This document shows, in pieces, positions 6,230-10,705 of a stretch of 10,705 bases of DNA; the stretch's first letter is position 1, and each line of letters starts with the position of its first letter. Under the pieces are notes generated by a model, which was given only the letters and a program-made list of their open reading frames with translations, did not search any database and was not told the DNA's origin. Position numbers and translations under genes: made by a program. This DNA comes from an uncultured Flavobacteriales bacterium (lineage in GTDB: Bacteria > Bacteroidota > Bacteroidia > Flavobacteriales > Schleiferiaceae), in the NCBI GenBank assembly GCA_903821715.1, contig CAIJMB010000206.1, positions 1 to 10,705 on the forward strand. Direction: 5' to 3'.

Positions 6230-7132
6230 ATGAATCCCGAGCCCGCCATTTGGATGCTTCACGGCCCGACCGCGTCGGGTAAAACCGCCTTGGCCATTGA
6301 GCTGGCGCAGTTTCTCGGAACCGAGGTCATCAACTGCGACGCCCGGCAGGTGTACCGCGAGCTCAGCATCGGCGTTGCGCGCCCCAGCGCCGCGGAACGC
6401 GCGGCGGTTCCGCACCATGGAATCGCCAGCCACAGCATTCACGATCCCCTAACGGCCGCGAGCTACGCCGAGTGGGCCGAACCCGTGCTGCGCGACGTGA
6501 TCGCCCGGACCGGAAGCGCCGTTGTCGCCGGCGGATCCGGACTCTACGCAATGGCCCTGCTCGAGGGGCTCGACCCCATGCCTCCCGCCGACCCCGCGCT
6601 ACGTGCCCAGCTCGAAGATCGCTGGGCCTCGGACCCTTTGGCACTTGCTGCTGAACTGCAGGGTTTGGACCCCGCATACGCCGCCACAGCCGACCTTCAG
6701 AATGGACGTCGCGTGGTGCGCGCCCTCGAAGTCATCGCGTTGACCGGCATCCCGTACTCGCAGCAGCGCCGCGGATCGGGTTTGCGTTCGTGGCCCCTGC
6801 TCGTGCGCGAAGTCGTGCTCGATGCGCCCATGGACTGGCTCGAGGCCCGGATCGCGCGGCGCAGCCGCCAAATGATGGCTGACGGACTGCGCGACGAAGC
6901 CTTGGGGCTGCAGGAGTGGGCGCACCTCACCCCACTGCACACCGTGGGCTACCGTGAATTTTACGAGCCCGGAGCCCCAGTGCGCGACGACGCCCAAATG
7001 GCAGACCGTATTTCGCTCCGCACCCGACAGTACGCCAAGCGGCAAAAAACGTGGCTGGCCAAGCAAACAAAAGCTTTACAAGTTCCCGCAGCCGACGCCT
7101 GGAACTACCTTCGCACCCATGATCGTGCGTAA
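6230..7132 (+). CDS. miaA: tRNA dimethylallyltransferase MiaA (300 aa)
   Basis: MiaA transfers dimethylallyl from DMAPP to the N6 of adenosine 37 in tRNAs reading codons that begin with U. Motifs in order are the P-loop HGPTASGKT (11-19); the CDARQVY segment with Asp37 (36-42), matching the family DS(R/M)QxY; GGSGLY (101-106); NGRRVVRALEV (158-168); HTVGYREF (237-244); and TRQYAKRQKTW (265-275). A length of 300 aa is normal. The ATG at 6230 follows a -7-like box by 4 bases and no Shine-Dalgarno is seen. It is the first gene of a plus-strand operon and overlaps lpxK by 14 bp. The zinc-finger extension of eukaryotic homologues is absent, as expected. Confidence 0.97.
   Translation: MNPEPAIWMLHGPTASGKTALAIELAQFLGTEVINCDARQVYRELSIGVARPSAAERAAVPHHGIASHSIHDPLTAASYAEWAEPVLRDVIARTGSAVVAGGSGLYAMALLEGLDPMPPADPALRAQLEDRWASDPLALAAELQGLDPAYAATADLQNGRRVVRALEVIALTGIPYSQQRRGSGLRSWPLLVREVVLDAPMDWLEARIARRSRQMMADGLRDEALGLQEWAHLTPLHTVGYREFYEPGAPVRDDAQMADRISLRTRQYAKRQKTWLAKQTKALQVPAADAWNYLRTHDRA
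7106..7113 (+). promoter_or_regulatory. Possible internal -7 box (TACCTTCG) before lpxK
   Basis: Inside the end of miaA, CTACCTTCGCA (7105-7115) is identical over 11 bases to the sequence before miaA (6217-6227). It stands 5 bases before the lpxK ATG, against 4 at miaA. It also encodes miaA residues Y-L-R, so chance cannot be excluded. If active it would give lpxK and gatB their own near-leaderless transcript. Confidence 0.3.
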
Positions 7133-8174
7133 GCTGCTGATTCCGATTTCGTGGGTGTACGCGCTCGGCGCCTGGCTCCACGCCGCCTGGTACCGCTGGC
7201 GGATTCGCACGCCCTACCAGCCCCAAATTGCAACCCTGGCCGTCGGCAACCTTCACATGGGCGGGACCGGCAAAACACCCCTCAGCCTCTGGTTGATGGA
7301 ACAGCTTCACTTTAAGGTGGACCCCGTGTACTACCTGAGTCGAGGCTACGGCCGCCGCACCAAGGACGTGCGCGAGGTACAGCTCGAAGACCTTCCGCAG
7401 GATGTCGGCGACGAAGCCCTCATGGTGCGCCAGCACTTTGGGCACAGCACCGACGTACACGTCGTCGTCGCCCAGCGGCGGGCCGATGCCCTTCGCGAAA
7501 TGGGCCGCCACGGAGTCGTGGTGCTCGACGACGCCTTTCAGCACCGCGGAGTCCAAACTGCCCTCAATCTACTTGTCTGCCCCTTTGGACAGTGGTACAC
7601 TGAAGACCACGTCGTTCCCGCCGGGCGCTTGCGCGAGCATCCATCGGCTGCCGGCCGTGCGCATGCCGTGGTCGTTACGCGCTGCCCTGGACCGGTAGAT
7701 CCGTTGACCCGCCTTGACATTCGGGCTAAGCTCGATTTGCGCCCTGAGCAAGAGCTCTTTTGCAGTTGGGAACGCTACGGTGATCCCCTCCCCCAGTGGG
7801 ATGCCCCCGCCTGGCAAGCTGGTCAGACCCTCAATGCCCTCGCTCTTTGCGGAATTGGCCAACCCGCCGTGTTTCTCGCCGGGGTGCGCCGACTGGTTCC
7901 GATGGCCGAAGCCATGGTACTGGCCGACCACGAGCCTTACCGCCTGTCTATCGTGAAGTCCATTGCCCAAAAGTGCCGCGAACAGGGCATTACGTGCATC
8001 GTAACCACTAAAAAAGACCGCGCCCGAATGGGCGCAAAGCCCCGTGAATGGGCGGGAATTTCGGTGTATGTCCTTCCGCACGAAATCGTACTCGACGACG
8101 ACGGACCCCGACTGCTGAAATGGCTCGAACGAGAATGGAAGGCCCGAGGGTTCCGCGTACCTTTGTCGGCATGA
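7119..8174 (+). CDS. lpxK: Tetraacyldisaccharide 4'-kinase LpxK (351 aa)
   Basis: LpxK phosphorylates the 4' position of the tetraacyldisaccharide-1-phosphate to make lipid IVA in the Raetz lipid A pathway, at the inner face of the cytoplasmic membrane. The N-terminus (about 5-25) is hydrophobic and suits a membrane anchor. The Walker A region GNLHMGGTGKTP (43-54), SRGYGRR (74-80), GDEA (97-100), LDDAFQHR (136-143) and VPAGRLRE (166-173) follow in family order. The length matches the family. The ATG at 7119 gives the standard MIVRKLLIPISWVY start. The longer open frame reads antifamily sequence out of miaA and is rejected. It overlaps miaA by 14 bp and gatB by 4 bp (ATGA). Its presence shows a Gram-negative outer membrane with lipid A. 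Confidence 0.95.
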   Translation: MIVRKLLIPISWVYALGAWLHAAWYRWRIRTPYQPQIATLAVGNLHMGGTGKTPLSLWLMEQLHFKVDPVYYLSRGYGRRTKDVREVQLEDLPQDVGDEALMVRQHFGHSTDVHVVVAQRRADALREMGRHGVVVLDDAFQHRGVQTALNLLVCPFGQWYTEDHVVPAGRLREHPSAAGRAHAVVVTRCPGPVDPLTRLDIRAKLDLRPEQELFCSWERYGDPLPQWDAPAWQAGQTLNALALCGIGQPAVFLAGVRRLVPMAEAMVLADHEPYRLSIVKSIAQKCREQGITCIVTTKKDRARMGAKPREWAGISVYVLPHEIVLDDDGPRLLKWLEREWKARGFRVPLSA

Positions 8175-9613
8175 CGCACAAGGGCTACGAGGCCGTAATT
8201 GGTCTAGAGGTACACGTTCAGCTGAGTACCAAGAGTAAGGCTTATGCCGGTGAAGGCTACGACTACGGTGGCGCACCGAATACCCAGGTAAGCCCAGTTT
8301 CACTGGGTTTGCCCGGAGCACTTCCGCGCGCGAACTGGGGCGTCGTGACCGCCGCAACCCGTTTGGGGTTGGCCCTGGGATGCAGTATTCGTGAATACAA
8401 CGAGTACGCCCGCAAGAACTACTTCTATCCGGACCTAACCAAGGGCTACCAGATCACGCAGCACGAGACGCCGATCTGCAACGGCGGAGCCGTAGCCATC
8501 GAGACCTCGGCCGGACCCAAATCCATCGGGTTGACGCGCATTCACATGGAAGAGGACACGGGCAAATCCATCCACGACCTCGACCCCTTTCACTCACTGC
8601 TTGACTTCAACCGCGCTGGGGTTCCGCTGCTCGAAATCGTGTCGGAGCCAGACCTACGCAACGGCGAAGAGGCCTACGCCTACCTGTCTGAGATTCGCCA
8701 GCTCGTACGCTACCTCGACATTTCAGACGGAAACATGGAAGAGGGCTCGCTGCGCTGCGACGTCAACATTTCGGTGCGCCCTGTGGGCCGCACGCAATTC
8801 GGAACCAAAGTCGAAGTAAAAAACCTGAACTCCTTTCGCCACGTACAGAAGGCCATCGACTTTGAGTTTCAACGCCAAGTTGCCGCCGTCGAAGCCGGCG
8901 AAACTATTTACCAAGAGACCCGTACGTTTGACTCCGGCAAGGGCATAACTACCGTCTTGCGAATCAAAGAGGACGCCAACGACTACCGCTACTTTACCGA
9001 ACCCGACCTCGCCCCTGTGCGATTGACTCCAGAGTGGATTGAGTCGCAGCGTGCGAGTCTGCCGGAACTTCCTCGTGCCCGTCAAGCCCGCTACCAGCGC
9101 GATTTAGCTCTGTCTGAGTACGACGCCCAACTGCTCACCGACGACAAGGCTACAGCCACCTATTTTGACGCCGTGGTTGCCACGGGTTCGCCTGCTAAAA
9201 CCGCAGCCAACTGGATCAGCGGACCCATTGCGGGCTGGCTGAACGAACGCGCCATGGGCATTGAACGCCTTCCGGTGCAGGCCGCCCAGCTCGCAGCCTT
9301 GATTGGCCTCATTGAGTCGCGCACTGTGAGCCACAGTGCCGCCCAGCAAATTTTTGGGCATCTGGCGGATCGTCCGGATTCCGACCCCAAATCCTTGGCC
9401 GAAGAGCTTGGCCTCGTGCAGCAAAGCGACGTCAGCGCCCTTCAGGGTATTGTCGACGCCGTCCTGGCCGAGTGGCCCGAAAAAGTGGCCGAGTACCGCT
9501 CGGGCAAAAAAGGCCTCATCGGACTCTTTATGGGCGAAGTCATGAAGCGGAGCCGCGGTGCGGCCGACCCCAAAGTCACGACAGAGCTCCTCAAAAATCA
9601 ACTCGATCAATAA
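8171..9613 (+). CDS. gatB: Asp-tRNA(Asn)/Glu-tRNA(Gln) amidotransferase subunit GatB (480 aa)
   Basis: GatB is the tRNA-binding kinase-like subunit of GatCAB, which amidates misacylated Glu-tRNA(Gln), or Asp-tRNA(Asn), and so replaces a missing glutaminyl- or asparaginyl-tRNA synthetase. The N-terminus YEAVIGLEVHVQLSTKSKA (6-24) is the classical signature. ARKNYFYPDLTKGYQITQHE, MEEDTGKSIHD, DFNRAGVPLLEIVSEPD and SLRCDVNISVRP follow in family order. The GatB/YqeY tail domain is seen in the last 140 residues (GLIGLFMGEVMKRSRG near 446-461). The length of 480 aa is normal. The ATG at 8171 shares ATGA with the lpxK stop. The upstream extension of the frame is a shadow of lpxK. gatA and gatC are not in the window, so the complex is encoded at split loci. 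Confidence 0.97.
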   Translation: MTHKGYEAVIGLEVHVQLSTKSKAYAGEGYDYGGAPNTQVSPVSLGLPGALPRANWGVVTAATRLGLALGCSIREYNEYARKNYFYPDLTKGYQITQHETPICNGGAVAIETSAGPKSIGLTRIHMEEDTGKSIHDLDPFHSLLDFNRAGVPLLEIVSEPDLRNGEEAYAYLSEIRQLVRYLDISDGNMEEGSLRCDVNISVRPVGRTQFGTKVEVKNLNSFRHVQKAIDFEFQRQVAAVEAGETIYQETRTFDSGKGITTVLRIKEDANDYRYFTEPDLAPVRLTPEWIESQRASLPELPRARQARYQRDLALSEYDAQLLTDDKATATYFDAVVATGSPAKTAANWISGPIAGWLNERAMGIERLPVQAAQLAALIGLIESRTVSHSAAQQIFGHLADRPDSDPKSLAEELGLVQQSDVSALQGIVDAVLAEWPEKVAEYRSGKKGLIGLFMGEVMKRSRGAADPKVTTELLKNQLDQ

Positions 9614-9627
9614 TCCCCCAACCCGCC

Positions 9628-10317
9628 ATGAACAAACTTTGGCTTAGCGCTCCTGCGCTCTTTTTGGCTGCCTGCACCGGCGGCGACCTCGTACCTGTTG
9701 AACTCCAAGTTGCCGGAGCCAAAGAGGTCATCGTTTACCGCATCGATCCTGACCGCCTTTACCCATGGGACACCGTGCAGTTGGCCGACGGCGTACTGGA
9801 CATCGAGCTCCCCCTCGACAGTTCAGGTAGCACCTTCTATGCCTTTGCCTTTGACAACAATGGCAGTCTGCGCCTCGGAATCGAGCGCGGTGACGACATC
9901 GAAGGCGAGGTTAGTGTGGCAAAGGACATCACGACCTACAGCCTCACAGGTTCACCCCTGTCTGAGCGCCTCTTGGCCCACTACCAACCACTTCGCCATT
10001 CAGCCATGTTGATGGACAGTCTGGATACCGAAGCCCAGACCTACCAAGGGCTACCTGATGTTGCCGAGAAAAACGCACTTCTGTTCGCCCGCTACCAGGC
10101 GCGCGTCGAGAAGCACCGCAAGGACCTCGAAGCAATGATCATCGAGGAACCCGCTTCACTCGCCAACATCTTTGCGATCTACCAATCTGTCGGAAACTAC
10201 CCACTGTTCAATCCCGACCAGGATGCTGAATTGATTCGCAAAACAGCTGATGCCATGAGCGAAGCCCATCCAAATCACCCGATTCTGAAGATCTTCATTC
10301 AGAGCGCGGTTCGGTAA
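9628..10317 (+). CDS. DUF4369-like lipoprotein lacking a thioredoxin domain (229 aa)
   Basis: A short signal peptide ends in a LAAC lipobox with Cys16, so this is an envelope lipoprotein. Residues about 20-105 look like the beta-sandwich DUF4369 domain of Bacteroidota TlpA-like proteins: VELQVAGAKEVIVYRID, then DTVQLADGVLDIELPL, then LRLGIERGDDIEGEV, then YSLTGSPLSERLLAHYQPL. A helical hinge follows (about 106-225), including an EKNALLFARYQARVEKHRKDL stretch and PASLANIFAIYQSVGNYPLF. In relatives a thioredoxin domain with WCxxC comes next; here the protein stops after IFIQSAVR. No CxxC is present and no remnant is seen downstream. The gene starts 14 bp after gatB without a Shine-Dalgarno and is followed by a strong terminator, closing the miaA operon. 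Family assignment is by pattern recall only. Confidence 0.8.
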   Translation: MNKLWLSAPALFLAACTGGDLVPVELQVAGAKEVIVYRIDPDRLYPWDTVQLADGVLDIELPLDSSGSTFYAFAFDNNGSLRLGIERGDDIEGEVSVAKDITTYSLTGSPLSERLLAHYQPLRHSAMLMDSLDTEAQTYQGLPDVAEKNALLFARYQARVEKHRKDLEAMIIEEPASLANIFAIYQSVGNYPLFNPDQDAELIRKTADAMSEAHPNHPILKIFIQSAVR

Positions 10318-10340
10318 TCCAAACTTTTTCTAGTAGAGTG

Positions 10341-10371
10341 AACCGCGGCCCGAGGGCTGCGGTTTTTTTTT
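10341..10371 (+). terminator. Strong intrinsic terminator after the miaA-lpxK-gatB-lipoprotein operon
   Basis: A 10-bp stem (with one G-T wobble) forms between AACCGCGGCC and GGCTGCGGTT around a CGAG loop, and is followed without gap by a T run ending at 10371. It begins 23 bp after the lipoprotein stop codon. Confidence 0.92.
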
Positions 10372-10377
10372 GCGCAA

Positions 10378-10426
10378 TTGGCTCGTTAGCAAGATTGGCA
10401 AGGTTAGCAGAGATTAGCTCGTTGGC
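10378..10426 (+). repeat. Left arm: TTRGC pentamer array
   Basis: TTRGC (TTGGC or TTAGC) occurs six times, starting at 10378, 10386, 10395, 10404, 10414 and 10422, so the period is 8 to 10 bp. The short spacers between the pentamers (such as TCG, AAGA and AAGG) are themselves reused. Confidence 0.8.
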
Positions 10427-10431
10427 TTTTC

Positions 10432-10459
10432 GCGCTTCGCGCTAGGGCCGCTGGGTGGC
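10432..10459 (+). repeat. REP-like double hairpin, copy 1
   Basis: GCGC-TTC-GCGC at 10432-10442 is followed after TAGG by GCCGC-TGG-GTGGC at 10447-10459, which pairs with one G-T wobble. Its first 21 bases match 10598-10618 with a single difference, in the same orientation. Confidence 0.65.
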
Positions 10460-10462
10460 TAA

Positions 10463-10536
10463 TTTTTCTCAAACGGATTATGGCCTTAACAATTTGGTTA
10501 TGTGGGGTATAGCCGTTTCGAGATTTTTGAGAAAAA
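10463..10536. repeat. Nested inverted repeats in the AT-rich core
   Basis: TTTTTCTCAAA (10463-10473) is the reverse complement of TTTGAGAAAAA (10526-10536). The overlapping CTCAAACGG (10468-10476) can instead pair with CCGTTTCGAG (10513-10522) with one bulged base. The left strand therefore has two competing partners. Confidence 0.6.
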
Positions 10537-10544
10537 GTAAAATC

Positions 10545-10556
10545 CGGTTATAACCG
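10545..10556. repeat. 12-bp perfect palindrome CGGTTATAACCG
   Basis: This is an uninterrupted dyad within the core of the inverted-arm element, of a size typical of a dimeric protein site. No such protein is encoded nearby, and it may be structural only. Confidence 0.5.
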
Positions 10557-10567
10557 AACGGGTTGTT

Positions 10568-10585
10568 GCGCTTCGCGCCTTCGGC
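10568..10585 (+). repeat. GC hairpin pair, copy 2 (divergent)
   Basis: GCGC-TTC-GCGC at 10568-10578 overlaps GCC-TTC-GGC at 10577-10585. The first hairpin is identical to those at 10432 and 10598, but its 3' flank differs, so this copy is partial. Confidence 0.55.
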
Positions 10586-10597
10586 TCTCAGGGCAAT

Positions 10598-10625
10598 GCG
10601 CTTCGCGCTAGAGCCGCTCTGCGGC
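10598..10625 (+). repeat. REP-like double hairpin, copy 3
   Basis: GCGC-TTC-GCGC (10598-10608), TAGA, then a perfect GCCGC-TCT-GCGGC (10613-10625). It ends two bases before the right arm, while copy 1 begins five bases after the left arm. The arms are inverted but these units point the same way. Confidence 0.65.
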
Positions 10626-10627
10626 AG

Positions 10628-10683
10628 GCTAACGAGCCAATCTTGCTAACCTTGCCAATCTTGCTAACGAGCCAACGAGCCAA
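10628..10683 (-). repeat. Right arm: GCYAA pentamer array, inverted copy of the left arm
   Basis: GCYAA starts at 10628, 10636, 10645, 10654, 10663, 10671 and 10679, seven copies at 8 to 9 bp spacing, with spacers CGA, TCTT, CCTT, TCTT, CGA and CGA. The last unit (10676-10683) is an extra tandem CGAGCCAA not matched in the left arm. Confidence 0.8.
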
Positions 10684-10684
10684 C

Positions 10685-10705
10685 AAAAAAGGGCCGCCTC
10701 ACAGC
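10685..10705 (-). terminator. Possible terminator half for a minus-strand gene right of the window
   Basis: On the minus strand GGCGGCCC is followed by six T. This is the usual 3' half of an intrinsic terminator; the matching 5' half would lie beyond position 10705. It is inferred from half a hairpin only. Confidence 0.35.

Larger units (their letters stand above)
10378..10675. repeat. About 300-bp non-coding element with inverted arms (MITE- or BIME-like)
   Basis: The outer 32 bases of each side (10378-10409 and 10644-10675) are perfect inverted copies. The next 15 bases inward (10412-10426 and 10628-10642) continue the match with two mismatches. Between the arms lie three GCGCTTCGCGC hairpins and an AT-rich core. 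There is no coding frame and no obvious flanking target duplication. It could be a miniature inverted-repeat element, a bacterial interspersed mosaic element, or a locally evolved structure. The genome-wide copy number is unknown. Confidence 0.75.
10318..10705. other. 388-bp gene-free region at the right end
   Basis: No credible coding frame is seen on either strand. From left to right it holds the intrinsic terminator of the lipoprotein gene, a left repeat arm, a REP-like hairpin pair, an AT-rich core with nested inverted repeats, two more GC hairpins, a right repeat arm inverted to the first, and an A tract next to GGGCCGCC that may be part of a terminator facing the other way. The region therefore probably separates two convergent genes. 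Confidence 0.8.

Noticed and set aside
6927..7556. 209-aa minus-strand open frame across miaA and lpxK
   Set aside because: It overlaps strongly conserved motifs of both genes on the other strand and has no recognisable domain or start signal.
10378..10675. Insertion sequence with terminal repeats
   Set aside because: No transposase frame lies between the arms and no target-site duplication is visible at the ends, so only a MITE-like label is kept.
10378..10683. CRISPR array
   Set aside because: The repeats are pentamers at 8-10 bp spacing in two inverted arms, without 20-40 bp repeats or unique spacers, and no cas gene is present.

Overview
The window looks like chromosomal DNA of a GC-rich member of the Bacteroidota, most likely a Flavobacteriales relative. 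Four things point there: a DUF5606-type protein between a deformylase operon and mazG, two short LAAC-lipobox lipoproteins, almost no Shine-Dalgarno sequences, and several TAnnTTTG-like -7 promoter elements only 3 to 14 bases before a start codon. No RNA gene, integrase, transposase, phage gene or CRISPR array was found. About 96% of the window is densely packed housekeeping coding sequence.

Layout. (1) Positions 1-2655, minus strand: a leftward operon of peptide deformylase (def), a TPR-like lipoprotein, a DUF5606 protein and mazG, all overlapping by 4 to 11 bp, then a 54-bp gap and the start of a SixA-type histidine phosphatase that runs off the left edge. (2) Positions 2656-2694: a 39-bp divergent intergenic region with two back-to-back -7 boxes. 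(3) Positions 2695-5885, plus strand: ruvX, dapD, cca and a pRiA4b-ORF3-like protein, joined by ATGA overlaps or zero spacing. The cca gene carries an apparent one-base insertion in its GGWVRD motif. (4) Positions 5861-6190, minus strand: a 109-aa uncharacterised gene that overlaps the previous gene tail to tail by 25 bp and is divergent from miaA. (5) Positions 6230-10317, plus strand: miaA, lpxK, gatB and a DUF4369-like lipoprotein without a thioredoxin domain, followed by a strong intrinsic terminator. (6) Positions 10318-10705: a gene-free region. It holds a roughly 300-bp element whose near-48-bp arms are inverted copies of each other, built from a pentamer recurring every 8 to 10 bp, with REP-like GC hairpins and an AT-rich core between the arms.

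Functional theme. Many genes serve translation: N-terminal deformylation (def), tRNA CCA ends (cca), tRNA i6A37 modification (miaA) and Gln-tRNA/Asn-tRNA amidation (gatB). Others serve nucleotide pool cleaning (mazG), lysine and peptidoglycan precursor synthesis (dapD), lipid A synthesis (lpxK) and a RuvX/YqgF nuclease. I see no dedicated new multi-gene system. The most unusual signals are the inverted-repeat element at the right end, the cca frameshift, and the near-leaderless overlapping divergent promoters.
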